In this document: one piece after another, positions 27,000 through 35,876 of the stretch
Numbering within the stretch: position 1 is the stretch's first letter
Layout: every line of letters begins with the position of its first letter
DNA from: Aliiroseovarius sp. F20344
Lineage (GTDB): Bacteria; Pseudomonadota; Alphaproteobacteria; Rhodobacterales; Rhodobacteraceae
Reading direction: 5' to 3'
NCBI RefSeq assembly: GCF_023016155.1
Contig: NZ_JALKBG010000008.1
Location: 1,180,501-1,244,500, forward strand
Length of the DNA: 64,000 bases
The notes under the pieces: model-generated
Database searches by the model: none
The model's input: the letters and a program-made list of their open reading frames with translations, nothing else
What the model was told of the DNA's origin: nothing
Program-made: the position numbers and the translations under genes

Positions 27000-27131
27000 T
27001 AAGTCATTACTCCTCAACACTAGTTTCCAAAATCATAACAACTGTTAACGCCTGCGTACGGCGAAGAGGTGTGGCGCAACACCCCTTTTGGTTGAGTCAT
27101 GATGCCGTGGAATCACAACAACGAGGCTTCC

Positions 27132-27425
27132 ATGACAAGCACCACCGACATCCTGAAAACCCTGCGCCGCCCCCGTCTTCTTGTCCGCGCAGCACGGTTT
27201 GGGTTGAGCGATTACAACCGGGATAAAGATTTGAAAAAACTTATGAAAACCAGCTCGACGCCATCGCCATCACAGGCCGTCGATGGGTTGCTTGCCACTG
27301 AAGCTCAGCTGGAAGACACGCGAAAAGCAGGGGATGCGTCCTATTCCTGTGCGCGTCATGTCGAAGTTCTGATTGCCCTTCTGGCTGAACTTCAGTTGCT
27401 GCCGCGAACGGCACCGAAAATCTAA
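27132..27425 (+). CDS. DUF6477-family small protein
   Basis: A 97-residue protein with the DUF6477 pattern: ILKTLRRPRLLVRAARFGL, DYNRDKDLKKLM, LLATEAQLEDTRKAGDASYS and ARHVEVLIALLAELQLL. It is basic at the N-terminus and helical, of unknown function, known to me only from the Rhodobacterales. The ATG at 27132 matches the family start; the longer frame adds eleven unrelated codons. It is divergent from the DUF6456 gene. Confidence 0.75.
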   Translation: MTSTTDILKTLRRPRLLVRAARFGLSDYNRDKDLKKLMKTSSTPSPSQAVDGLLATEAQLEDTRKAGDASYSCARHVEVLIALLAELQLLPRTAPKI

Positions 27426-27441
27426 AAGATTTAAACTCAGA

Positions 27442-27474
27442 TAAAAATAGAAAGGGGGCCGTTAAGCCCCCTTT
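27442..27474 (-). terminator. Intrinsic terminator of the MttB-like gene
   Basis: Minus-strand stem AAAGGGGGC / GCCCCCTTT (9 bp, loop 6 nt) followed by CTATTTTTATC, about 35 bases past the MttB-family stop. It also lies 26 bases past the convergent DUF6477 stop and may stop both. Confidence 0.85.
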
Positions 27475-27507
27475 CCAGAGTGTTAATCATTCTGAACGCG
27501 CAACAGC

Positions 27508-29046
27508 TTAGGTGAAGGCATCTGGCATCGACGCTTTCTTCTCGGCGATATAGTCCTTCAGACCTTCTGCAATACCGGGATCCAGTGTTGGCTCCTGATA
27601 ATCAGACAACAACTTCTTGACCTTTTCAGTGGCCAGGGCTTGCGTGTCACGCCCACCTTCTTCTTCCCAAGTCTCGTAGGGCTTGTAGTCCAAAAGCTCA
27701 GAGCGCCAGAAGGCCGATTTGAAGTTCTTTTGGGTGTGATCGCACCCAAGATAGTGACCGCCCGGACCAACCTCGCGGATGGCATCCATCGCTTGCGCAT
27801 TGGTATCCACTTCAACGCCTTTGGCGATGCCATGCAGCACACCAAGTTGATCTGCGTCCATCACGAACTTCTCGAAGGAGGCAACTAGCCCCCCTTCCAG
27901 CCAACCGGCCGAGTGCAGCATGAAGTTCACGCCTGACAGAAGTCCGGTATTCAGGCTGTTCGCAGTCTCGTAAGCCGCCTGTGCATCAGGAAGTTTCGAT
28001 CCGTTGAACGATCCTGCTGAACGGTAGGGCAAGCCCAGACGACGGAACAGCTGCCCTGCCCCGTAGGTCACATTTGCAGCTTCAGGGGTTCCGAAAGTCG
28101 GTGCGCCCGAGTTCATGTCGATCGAGCTTACAAACGTGCCTGCCACAACCGGCGCGCCTTTGCGCACAAGCTGGCTATAGGCCACACCTGCCAGAACCTC
28201 AGCCAGAACTTGCGTCAGCGTTCCCGCCACCGATACGGGCGCCATCGCGCCACCCACGATGAAGGGTGAGATGATCGAGGCTTGGTTATTGGCTGCAAAC
28301 ACCTCCATCGCGCCCATCATCACATCATCAAACTGCATCGGCGAGTTGATGTTGATCAACGAGGTCATCACAGTGTTTTGCTGCACAAACTCTTTGCCAA
28401 AAAGAATCTCGCACATTTCAACGCTATCTTGCGCGCGTTCAGGCGCGGTGACCGAGCCCATGAAAGGCTTGTCAGACAGGGTCATATGGGCGTGCAGCAT
28501 ATCAAGGTGACGTTTGTTCACCGGCACGTCGGTCGGTTCGCAAACGGTACCACCCGAATGGTGCAGGTATTTGGACATATAACCCAAACGCACGAAGTTG
28601 CGGAAATCCTCGATCGTGGCGTAACGGCGGCCACCATCGGCGTCACGTACAAAAGGCGGGCCATAAACTGGCGCCAGCACCAGGGTTTTGCCGCCAATTT
28701 CGACGCTCCGCTCTGGGTTGCGCGCATGCTGTGTGTAGCTTGAGGGTGCCGTCTTACAAAGCTCGCGTGCCAGCCCACGTGGGATCCGTACGCGTTCACC
28801 ATCGATATCCGCGCCTGCTTCTTTCCAGCGTTCCAAGGCGGCTGGGTTTTCAACGAAATTAACGCCAATCTCTTCCAACACGGTTTCCGCGTTGTATTCG
28901 ATAATCTCCATCGCCTCTTCATTGAGAATCTCAAGATTCGGGATGTTGCGCGTAATGAACTTTTCACACTCAATCTTGACAGCAGTGCGTTCTGCGCGAC
29001 GGGCAGCACCACCGCCACCACGGCGGCGTGTTCGAGCCTCGGCCAT
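27508..29046 (-). CDS. Trimethylamine methyltransferase (MttB) family protein, non-pyrrolysine
   Basis: A 512-residue TIM-barrel protein of the MttB superfamily. After a basic, Gly-rich N-terminus (ARTRRRGGGGAARRAERT) come IEYNAETVLEEIGVNFVENP, GLYMSKYLHHSGGTVCEPTD-like residues (LGYMSKYLHHSGGT), MTSLININSPMQFDDVMM and GPGGHYLGCDHTQKNF. The frame has no internal amber codon, so it is a pyrrolysine-free member like the glycine betaine and proline betaine demethylases. Its substrate is unknown and no corrinoid protein gene is adjacent. ATG 29046 follows GGAGGTTTCCC. It diverges from guaA. Confidence 0.85.
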   Translation of the reverse strand: MAEARTRRRGGGGAARRAERTAVKIECEKFITRNIPNLEILNEEAMEIIEYNAETVLEEIGVNFVENPAALERWKEAGADIDGERVRIPRGLARELCKTAPSSYTQHARNPERSVEIGGKTLVLAPVYGPPFVRDADGGRRYATIEDFRNFVRLGYMSKYLHHSGGTVCEPTDVPVNKRHLDMLHAHMTLSDKPFMGSVTAPERAQDSVEMCEILFGKEFVQQNTVMTSLININSPMQFDDVMMGAMEVFAANNQASIISPFIVGGAMAPVSVAGTLTQVLAEVLAGVAYSQLVRKGAPVVAGTFVSSIDMNSGAPTFGTPEAANVTYGAGQLFRRLGLPYRSAGSFNGSKLPDAQAAYETANSLNTGLLSGVNFMLHSAGWLEGGLVASFEKFVMDADQLGVLHGIAKGVEVDTNAQAMDAIREVGPGGHYLGCDHTQKNFKSAFWRSELLDYKPYETWEEEGGRDTQALATEKVKKLLSDYQEPTLDPGIAEGLKDYIAEKKASMPDAFT

Positions 29047-29230
29047 GGGAAACCTCCAATTTGTCCTGTTGCATCCTAGATAGGTCAGGCGCCGTCGCAA
29101 ATCTGCCCCCAAGCGGCCTTGCAGGTGCAAAAACGACATTCTCGAGATTAGGGTCGTAAAAATCACATTTTGGTGCCAGATCATGCAGCCCGGACTTGCG
29201 CAAACCCGCCCGCTGCCCTAAGCGGTCAAC

Positions 29231-30790
29231 ATGACAGATCAGAGCCACGACCGCCTTCTTATCATCGACTTCGGAAGCCAGGTGACGCAGCTGATTGCGC
29301 GCCGCCTACGCGAGCTGAACGTCTATTGCGAAATTCACCCCTATCAGAACGTCACGATGGACTTCGTGCGCGAGATGGCACCCAAAGCGGTGATCTTCTC
29401 GGGCGGGCCTGACAGCGTGACACGCGAAGGGTCTCCGCGCGCACCGCAGGAGATCTTTGACTATGGCGTTCCGATCCTGGGGATCTGCTATGGTCAGCAA
29501 ACGATGATGACCCAGTTGGGCGGCAGGGTCGAAAGCGGGCATGGCACGGCCGAGTTCGGACGCGCCTACGTCACCCCCAAAGCCAAACTGGATTTGCTGG
29601 ACGGCTGGTTCGAAGACGGGGACGAACAGGTTTGGATGAGCCACGGCGACCATGTTTCTGAAATCGCACCGGGATTTGAGGTTTACGGAACCTCTCCCAA
29701 CGCGCCATTTGCGATCACCGCAGACATCAAACGTCACTTCTATGCGGTACAATTCCACCCGGAAGTGCACCACACGCCCAACGGCGCGAAGCTGTATGAG
29801 CAATTCGTGAAACTGGCAGGCTTCAAAGGCGATTGGACCATGGGTGCCTATCGCGAAGAAGCCATCCGCGTGATCCGCGAACAGGTGGGCGACAAAAAGG
29901 TCATCTGTGGTCTGTCGGGCGGCGTCGACAGCTCGGTCGCGGCGGTGCTGATCCACGAAGCGATCGGCGATCAACTGACCTGCGTCTTTGTTGACCACGG
30001 GCTTTTGCGCAAGGGCGAGGCCGAAGAGGTCGTCACCATGTTCCGCGACAATTACAACATGGCGCTGATCCATGCCGATGAACAGGAGCTGTTTCTGGGC
30101 GAGCTTGACGGACAATCGGACCCCGAAACCAAGCGCAAGATCATCGGCAAGCTCTTCATCGACGTATTCCAGAAACACGCCGACACGATTGACGGGGCCG
30201 AGTTCCTGGCCCAAGGCACGCTCTACCCCGATGTCATTGAATCTGTGAGCTTTTCCGGCGGACCTTCGGTGACCATCAAGTCGCACCACAATGTGGGTGG
30301 CCTGCCTGAAAAGATGGGCCTGAAACTGGTTGAGCCGCTGCGCGAGCTGTTCAAAGACGAAGTGCGTGCCTTGGGGCGTGAACTTGGCTTGCCACAAAGC
30401 TTCATCGGCCGCCACCCCTTCCCCGGTCCGGGTCTGGCCATTCGCTGCCCTGGCGAGATTACCCGCGCCAAGCTGGACATCCTACGCGAGGCGGACGCGG
30501 TCTATATCGACCAGATCCGCAAACATGGTCTTTATGACGAGATCTGGCAGGCCTTCGTGGCCATCCTGCCCGTACGTACAGTGGGCGTGATGGGCGACGG
30601 GCGGACCTATGATTATGCCTGTGCGCTGCGCGCCGTAACCTCGGTCGATGGGATGACGGCAGATTACTATCCGTTTAGCCATGAGTTCCTTGGCGAGACC
30701 GCGACACGCATCATCAACGAAGTAAAAGGGATCAACCGTGTCACCTATGATGTGACCTCGAAGCCACCGGGCACGATTGAGTGGGAGTGA
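29231..30790 (+). CDS. guaA: GMP synthase (glutamine-hydrolysing)
   Basis: A 519-residue enzyme that aminates XMP to GMP. The class I glutamine amidotransferase domain (1-200) has the nucleophile in [13 protein letters not shown] and the HPE of [10 protein letters not shown]. The ATP pyrophosphatase domain has the P-loop [12 protein letters not shown] near residue 230. The C-terminal dimerisation domain has [16 protein letters not shown] and ends with the XMP-binding KPPGTIEWE. Apparently monocistronic. Confidence 0.98.
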   Translation: MTDQSHDRLLIIDFGSQVTQLIARRLRELNVYCEIHPYQNVTMDFVREMAPKAVIFSGGPDSVTREGSPRAPQEIFDYGVPILGICYGQQTMMTQLGGRVESGHGTAEFGRAYVTPKAKLDLLDGWFEDGDEQVWMSHGDHVSEIAPGFEVYGTSPNAPFAITADIKRHFYAVQFHPEVHHTPNGAKLYEQFVKLAGFKGDWTMGAYREEAIRVIREQVGDKKVICGLSGGVDSSVAAVLIHEAIGDQLTCVFVDHGLLRKGEAEEVVTMFRDNYNMALIHADEQELFLGELDGQSDPETKRKIIGKLFIDVFQKHADTIDGAEFLAQGTLYPDVIESVSFSGGPSVTIKSHHNVGGLPEKMGLKLVEPLRELFKDEVRALGRELGLPQSFIGRHPFPGPGLAIRCPGEITRAKLDILREADAVYIDQIRKHGLYDEIWQAFVAILPVRTVGVMGDGRTYDYACALRAVTSVDGMTADYYPFSHEFLGETATRIINEVKGINRVTYDVTSKPPGTIEWE

Positions 30791-30863
30791 GCATGGGGAG
30801 TTTTTTCCCCACTGTGAACTTCGGATAACCTAAGGTATTCGTTTAGCCTTTCCGCCTTTTCGT

Positions 30864-30950
30864 TCAGGGCACAAATCAGCTGCGCCCTGAATCTGCGTCG
30901 TACAGTTTGAGGCGTCGGACTGGCGGTGCCTTGCTCCGGTGCAAACTGTA
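30864..30950. other. Structured intergenic segment downstream of guaA
   Basis: The 352-bp gap 30791-31142 has no supportable gene. It contains two perfect dyads: TCAGGGC/GCCCTGA (30864-30890, 13-nt loop) and TACAGTTTG/CAAACTGTA (30901-30950, 32-nt interior). The gap becomes AT-rich toward the SGNH gene. This could be a structured RNA, a leader or a decayed mobile-element end. Confidence 0.35.
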
Positions 30951-31142
30951 AGTGTTTGCTGCACAAGCTGATTTTACAGGCACTGCAGAGTTTCTAGGCG
31001 CTCCCGACTTTTAGGTATTTGATGACTCAGTCAGTCAGACCACTTAGTACGATGGGTGCGTCAACTCAGACGAAAACTGTTCGCAATGCTCTGTCATAAA
31101 AAATTTCAAGACGCGTTTTTCAAAGTGAACTAAGATATCCAC

Positions 31143-32321
31143 ATGAGTTTAATTAAAAATGCATTCACGATTTTGACGGCGAGCGCATTAGGTTTGGGAT
31201 TTGTAGAGATATTTTTGTCTCAAACAGACTTTTTGCAGAAGTCTTTTGGCGTCCATCAATCAAGGATGGACGCTGGATTAGAGCTTCATGATCACGAGCA
31301 CCATTTCTGTTATGGCCCCAAGGATCGACTAAGATATGATGAGGCGCTCGTCGGAATGGAGCACCCCAATCAGCGATATTTTGAATTTAGAAATGATGGT
31401 GTTTCGCTTCACACCTATAACGATCACGGCTTGAGAGTATCAATGAAAGAAGCCACCCCACAAGATAGTGTGGTCGTGCTTGGGGATTCTTTTGCACGCG
31501 GAACGCTTGCGGACGACACCGAAACAATTCCTGCTTTTCTAACGAGATGGGCCAACGGGCCGGTATTTTACAATTTTGGGATTGGTGGTCATGGCCCCAC
31601 ACAACACTTAATTAACTACCAAAGACACTCATCTCTGCACCCACATGACTATGTGATGCTGCTCTACTACCTTGGGAATGATGCTCAGAATGAGCGGGAT
31701 CTTCCGGCCCGGCTGGTACGTGCGAAGGAAGTTCATGCTAAACGCTCTGGTTCTTCAGAAAGCTCGCAGAATTCGTTCAAAATAAAAATCAACACATTCT
31801 TGGAAAAGTCTAACACCGGTCGCTTGTTGGTACAGGCAAAACGTAGAATGGAGGACGTGTATGAAGGTGGTTCGCAAACCAATTCCGACCCACACGAAAC
31901 CGCCAATTTGGTCAAAAAACCTTTGAGTCAGATTTTGGTCGCCGCAAACTCCGGAGGTAAACGGCTTTCTATTGTGACCATTCCTTCAAGAGAAGCATAC
32001 GACGAGACGAATTTCCCAGCGCCACAGGTAAGCGCTCAAAGAGAAATAATGCGTCTTCAAAAAGAGATAATCGATGAATTCTCAAAGCAACACGATGTGC
32101 CGGTCCTACATCTTGATGATGCATTCGAACGCCAAGGAATTGATTTTAAAGAAATATATGGATGGCCTGATCCCCATTTCAACGAACGTGGTTACTACAT
32201 TTCGGCTGTTGAAATTGGCAACTTCCTTTCTGAAAGTTACGGACTGACATTCACTTTCGAAAACACGTATGTCAACGAGACCCAATATACACCAGAAACG
32301 GCGAGCTGCCCCCCTGAATGA
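31143..32321 (+). CDS. SGNH/GDSL-type hydrolase, AT-rich
   Basis: A 392-residue protein with an N-terminal hydrophobic anchor or signal (7-27). The SGNH blocks are present: GDSFARG with nucleophile S116 (block I), GIGGHGPTQ (block II), YYLGNDAQNE (block III) and DPHFNERGY with D343/H345 (block V). Such proteins are esterases or acetylhydrolases, often acting on surface polysaccharides. Its base composition and codon use are markedly more AT-rich than the neighbours, suggesting horizontal acquisition. No glycan cluster surrounds it. Confidence 0.8.
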   Translation: MSLIKNAFTILTASALGLGFVEIFLSQTDFLQKSFGVHQSRMDAGLELHDHEHHFCYGPKDRLRYDEALVGMEHPNQRYFEFRNDGVSLHTYNDHGLRVSMKEATPQDSVVVLGDSFARGTLADDTETIPAFLTRWANGPVFYNFGIGGHGPTQHLINYQRHSSLHPHDYVMLLYYLGNDAQNERDLPARLVRAKEVHAKRSGSSESSQNSFKIKINTFLEKSNTGRLLVQAKRRMEDVYEGGSQTNSDPHETANLVKKPLSQILVAANSGGKRLSIVTIPSREAYDETNFPAPQVSAQREIMRLQKEIIDEFSKQHDVPVLHLDDAFERQGIDFKEIYGWPDPHFNERGYYISAVEIGNFLSESYGLTFTFENTYVNETQYTPETASCPPE

Positions 32322-32435
32322 CAAGGTTTTCGGCATCCAAGATGTGAATTAGATGTACCGGGAGACACAGGATAAATGTACGTCAGAAGAAACTAACGTC
32401 TCGCCATCTTGCATTCGGGTTGATAGCCCTTGGTC

Positions 32436-32729
32436 ATGACCAGAAACCCAAATATCGTCCTGACAGGTTATGTTGATGTGCCTGACGACCGTCTTGAGGT
32501 TGTGCGTGCTGCCCTGCCCGGTCACATCGCGCTGACCCGAGCTGAACCTGGCTGCCTTTCATTTCATGTAGAAGAAGACCCGAACACAGCCGGCAGGTTT
32601 AATGTTGCTGAACGGTTTACGGATCGCGCATCCTTTGACGCGCACCAGACCCGCATGAAAGCATCCAACTGGGCAACGATCACGGCCGGAATCCCAAGAC
32701 ACTACAATGTGGTCGAGGTTGATCCGTGA
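32436..32729 (+). CDS. Antibiotic biosynthesis monooxygenase (ABM/YgiN-type) domain protein
   Basis: A 97-residue ferredoxin-like alpha-beta protein: VLTGYVDVPDDRLEVVRAAL, ALTRAEPGCLSFHVEEDP, FNVAERFTDRASFDAHQTRM. Members act as cofactor-free oxygenases on quinols or polyketides, or as heme-degrading enzymes; the substrate here is unknown. ATG 32436 is preferred over a TTG two codons earlier. Its stop overlaps the GTG start of the next gene (GTGA). Confidence 0.8.
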   Translation: MTRNPNIVLTGYVDVPDDRLEVVRAALPGHIALTRAEPGCLSFHVEEDPNTAGRFNVAERFTDRASFDAHQTRMKASNWATITAGIPRHYNVVEVDP

Positions 32730-33598
32730 CACCAACACTCCGCGCGGCACTCTGGATGACCGGAGCCATTGCGTCGTTTTCGATCATGGCCATTGCGGGG
32801 CGCGCGGTGAGCACTCAACTCGATACATTCGAGCTGATGATGTATCGATCGCTCGTGGGCCTGTGCATTGTTCTGTGTGTACTAACCCTTGGCGGCCGCT
32901 GGAACCATATTTCCCGACGCCAGTTAGGTCTCCACTTTCTCCGGAACCTCGCGCATTTCGCAGGCCAAAACCTTTGGTTCTTCGCACTGACACTCATCCC
33001 GCTGGCACAGGTGTTTGCGCTTGAATTCACTTCACCGCTTTGGGTTGTGTTTATGGCCCCAGTGCTTTTGGGCGAACGTCTGAAAGCCAGTCAGATCCTC
33101 TGCGTCATCAGTGGCTTTGTCGGCATCCTGATTATCGTCGCACCAACGCTTTCAGAACCGTCAACGTCCACCGGAACGTTGTCAGCTGCGCTGGCTGCGA
33201 TCTGTTTTGCCTTGACCGCAGTGTTCACCCGCAAGCTGACCAGAACTCAGTCCACCCTATCAATCTTGTTTTGGCTAACCTTGATGCAATTGGTGTTCGG
33301 ATTGGCAACCGCAGGAGCAGATGGTTCAATCACGCTTCCACAAGGCGCCAATATCCTCTGGCTCGTGCTGATCGGGTGCGCGGGATTGCTGGCGCATACC
33401 TGCCTTACCCAGGCACTTTCGCTTGCCCCCGCCTCCATCGTGATCCCCATAGACTTCACACGCTTGCCTTTGATCGCAGTGGCTGGTGCGTTCTTCTATG
33501 ATGAACCGGTTGGAATTGCCCTTCTGATTGGAAGTGCAATCATCATCTCTGCCAACGTTCTGAGCATCCGAATCTCGGAAAACACCGCGCACAACTGA
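32726..33598 (+). CDS. DMT-superfamily (EamA) transporter
   Basis: A 290-residue permease with ten predicted helices in two EamA repeats; the first includes RSLVGLCIVLCVLTLGG and NLWFFALTLIPLAQVFALEFTSPLW, the second FALTAVFTRKLT and VIPIDFTRLPLIAVAGAFFYDEP. EamA proteins usually export amino acids, metabolites or drugs. The start is GTG 32726, coupled to the upstream ABM gene. The exported compound is not predictable. Confidence 0.88.
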   Translation: MTPTLRAALWMTGAIASFSIMAIAGRAVSTQLDTFELMMYRSLVGLCIVLCVLTLGGRWNHISRRQLGLHFLRNLAHFAGQNLWFFALTLIPLAQVFALEFTSPLWVVFMAPVLLGERLKASQILCVISGFVGILIIVAPTLSEPSTSTGTLSAALAAICFALTAVFTRKLTRTQSTLSILFWLTLMQLVFGLATAGADGSITLPQGANILWLVLIGCAGLLAHTCLTQALSLAPASIVIPIDFTRLPLIAVAGAFFYDEPVGIALLIGSAIIISANVLSIRISENTAHN

Positions 33599-33703
33599 CC
33601 CGGCAACGACATGAAAACCAACGGATTTTCTCCGCAATCGTGTCAAAACAACACCTTTGAGCAACCAATTTACGACCTGACGTCACATTACCCAAAGTAA
33701 AGA

Positions 33704-33733
33704 TTGACCGATTAAGCCCCCAACAAATACGAT
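33704..33733 (+). promoter_or_regulatory. Predicted promoter of the FadL-type porin gene
   Basis: TTGACC (33704-33709), 18-bp spacer, TACGAT (33728-33733). This lies about 50 bp before the ATG at 33786, which has GGGAGG upstream. The match is moderate. Confidence 0.4.
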
Positions 33734-33785
33734 TTTCTCTAACGCCGTTCGGAGGATGCGGCAGAGAAGAATCCAGGGAGGAAAC

Positions 33786-34847
33786 ATGAAAAGACAAACC
33801 TTAACAATCGCAGCTGCATTGACTGCCGTAGCGACAAGCGCACAGGCGGGGATTGACCGTTCTGGCCAGGATATTGGAGTGCTGTTTGAAGAGGGCAACT
33901 ACTTCAAATTCAGCTTCGCCAATGTAAGCCCAGACATCACCAGCGAAGCAGCTGGTGTTACGACCTCGGCCTCGGATTTCTCGACCTTCTCGTTTGGGTA
34001 CAAACAGCAGTTCAACGATAAGCTGAGCTTTGCGTTGATCTGGGACCAGCCATACGGCGCGGACATCGACTATATCGATGGCCCGGCTGCTGGTGGGTTT
34101 GCACATATCGACAGCACACAGATCACCGGCATCCTGCGCTATGAAATGGGCAACGGGTTCTCGGTTCACGGTGGTGCATTCGCGCAGAAGATCTCTGGTC
34201 AAGTTCTGACCGGTTCCGGCCTTCTTGATGCCTCTGGCGACACCGAATGGGGTGGCGTAGCAGGCGTTGCCTACGAACGGCCAGACATCGCTTTGCGCGT
34301 AGCTCTGACCTACTTCTCAGGCATTGATCATGAGCTAACTGGTACACACTCGATCCCACCCGGTGTAAACCCGCTTCTACCAGCAGGTCTGACGACCCCG
34401 GCAACTGGCACTGTATCCATGCCCGAAGCGTTCAATCTGGACTTCCAGACCGGTATTGCACAAGACACGCTGTTGTTCGGTTCGATCCGGCATGCCAAGT
34501 ATGAAGGTATTTCGTTGGATACTGTCAGCCCACTGGGTGCGGTCAACTGGGTAAACTTCGTGGATGATGTCACCAGCTATGAGCTGGGCATTGGTCGCAA
34601 GTTGAACGACAACTGGTCGGTTGCTCTGATGTTGGGCTATGAAGATGGTGCCGATACCGGCGATACCTTCCTTGCCCCTGCCGGTGCGTCGCGTTCTATC
34701 GGACTTGGTGCGACTTACACACATGAGAACATCAAAATCTCTGGCGGTGTTCGCTACACCAAATTCAGCGAGAAAACTGTGCTTGGTCTGGTGCCCTTCG
34801 AGGGCGACGCCATCAGTGCAGGTGTAAGCATCGGGATCGGCTTCTGA
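33786..34847 (+). CDS. Outer membrane protein of the FadL/OMPP1/TodX family
   Basis: A 353-residue beta-barrel. The signal peptide cleaves near AQA-G; the mature protein has alternating amphipathic strands (YFKFSFANVSPDI, FSFGYKQQFNDKLSFALIWDQPYG, VALMLGYEDGADTGDTFLAPAG) and ends with an aromatic residue (SIGIGF), the BAM recognition signal. FadL-type channels carry hydrophobic compounds such as fatty acids laterally across the outer membrane. It is somewhat shorter than E. coli FadL and monocistronic between its own promoter and terminator. Confidence 0.82.
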   Translation: MKRQTLTIAAALTAVATSAQAGIDRSGQDIGVLFEEGNYFKFSFANVSPDITSEAAGVTTSASDFSTFSFGYKQQFNDKLSFALIWDQPYGADIDYIDGPAAGGFAHIDSTQITGILRYEMGNGFSVHGGAFAQKISGQVLTGSGLLDASGDTEWGGVAGVAYERPDIALRVALTYFSGIDHELTGTHSIPPGVNPLLPAGLTTPATGTVSMPEAFNLDFQTGIAQDTLLFGSIRHAKYEGISLDTVSPLGAVNWVNFVDDVTSYELGIGRKLNDNWSVALMLGYEDGADTGDTFLAPAGASRSIGLGATYTHENIKISGGVRYTKFSEKTVLGLVPFEGDAISAGVSIGIGF

Positions 34848-34867
34848 TCTAGCGCTTAATATGTATC

Positions 34868-34903
34868 GAAAACGCCCTGCCCAGTGCGGGGCGTTTTCTT
34901 TTT
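34868..34903 (+). terminator. Intrinsic terminator of the FadL-type gene
   Basis: Stem GAAAACGCCC / GGGCGTTTTC (10 bp) with an 11-nt loop, followed by TTTTTG, 20 bases past the stop codon. Confidence 0.9.
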
Positions 34904-34968
34904 GACGCTAAGGGTTTGACCCGCCTTACGCCGCCGTTTACCAAAGGCTGAACGAAACGAGGTCGCAG

Positions 34969-35826
34969 ATGATCTATCAAACCGCTCAGGACTGGCAAAA
35001 GGCACCGCACAAACGCGTGCTGTTTTTTGGCATGTCCGGTTTGGGCAAAACCTATCTGTCGAACTTGTTGCGCGATCAGGGGGACTGGTTCCACTATTCT
35101 GTCGATTACCGGATCGGAACGCGCTACATGGGCGAACATATCGCCGACAACTTCAAAGCTGAGGCAATGAAGGTCCCTTTTCTGCGTGAACTTCTGATGT
35201 CGGATTCCATCCGCATCACATCAAAGATCAGTTTTGACAACCTTAGCCCCGTGGCCAGCTATCTGGGAAAACCGGGAAGTCCCGACAAAGGCGGTCTTCC
35301 GATTGACGAATATCGCCGCCGGCAAGAACAGTTTAAGCAAGCCGAGATCGCAGCCCTTAACGACACGGCGCATTTCATTGATCGCGCCGAGCGTATCTAT
35401 GGCTATCCGCATTTCATCTGTGACAGCGGTGGATCTATTTGCGAATGGATTGATGCAGCCTTGGGCGATCTGGACCCGTTGATCAAAGAGCTGTCTCAGC
35501 ATTGCCTTCTTGTGTGGCTGAAAGGTGATGAGGCCCACACCCAAGAGCTGGTGAAGCGCTTTGACCGTGCTCCCAAACCGATGGCCTATCAACCGGAGTT
35601 TCTGGCGCGCGTTTGGAAAGAATATCTCAGTGAATTCAATGTTAAAGAAGATGACGTTGATCCCAATGACTTCATCCGCTGGACCTATGCGCAGGCGCTT
35701 GCCCACCGGCAACCGCTATACGAGCACATGGCACGTTATGGCGTCACACTCTGTGCACATGAGGTTGCACAGATCAAATCCCCCGAGGATTTCGACCGAA
35801 TGATCGCGGCCGCCATTGAAGCCTAA
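34969..35826 (+). CDS. P-loop ATPase/kinase-like protein of unknown function
   Basis: A 285-residue cytoplasmic protein. The Walker A motif GMSGLGKT (21-28) follows strand [21 protein letters not shown] segment and [17 protein letters not shown] suggest a small-molecule kinase-like fold rather than an AAA+ machine; [19 protein letters not shown] could be a lid region. I do not recognise a named function. It is the first of a plus-strand row with metA and ppk2, but the 50-bp gap does not prove an operon. Confidence 0.7.
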   Translation: MIYQTAQDWQKAPHKRVLFFGMSGLGKTYLSNLLRDQGDWFHYSVDYRIGTRYMGEHIADNFKAEAMKVPFLRELLMSDSIRITSKISFDNLSPVASYLGKPGSPDKGGLPIDEYRRRQEQFKQAEIAALNDTAHFIDRAERIYGYPHFICDSGGSICEWIDAALGDLDPLIKELSQHCLLVWLKGDEAHTQELVKRFDRAPKPMAYQPEFLARVWKEYLSEFNVKEDDVDPNDFIRWTYAQALAHRQPLYEHMARYGVTLCAHEVAQIKSPEDFDRMIAAAIEA

Positions 35827-35876
35827 GCGGCATTCCCCATTTACTCTACTTACACCAACGAAAAAGGACCGGTTCC

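Noticed and set aside
27508-29046. Pyrrolysine-containing MttB
   Set aside because: No in-frame amber codon interrupts the gene and no pyl genes are present.
29306-30415. 369-codon frame antisense to guaA
   Set aside because: guaA is complete and unmistakable on the plus strand; the antisense product shows no domain and no ribosome binding site.
30745-30966. 73-codon minus-strand frame overlapping the guaA end
   Set aside because: Mostly covers the dyads in the intergenic gap, with no start signal and no recognisable protein features.
35827-35876. SAM-II riboswitch upstream of metA
   Set aside because: Such elements are common before alphaproteobacterial metA, but the 50-bp gap is too short and lacks the pseudoknot sequence.
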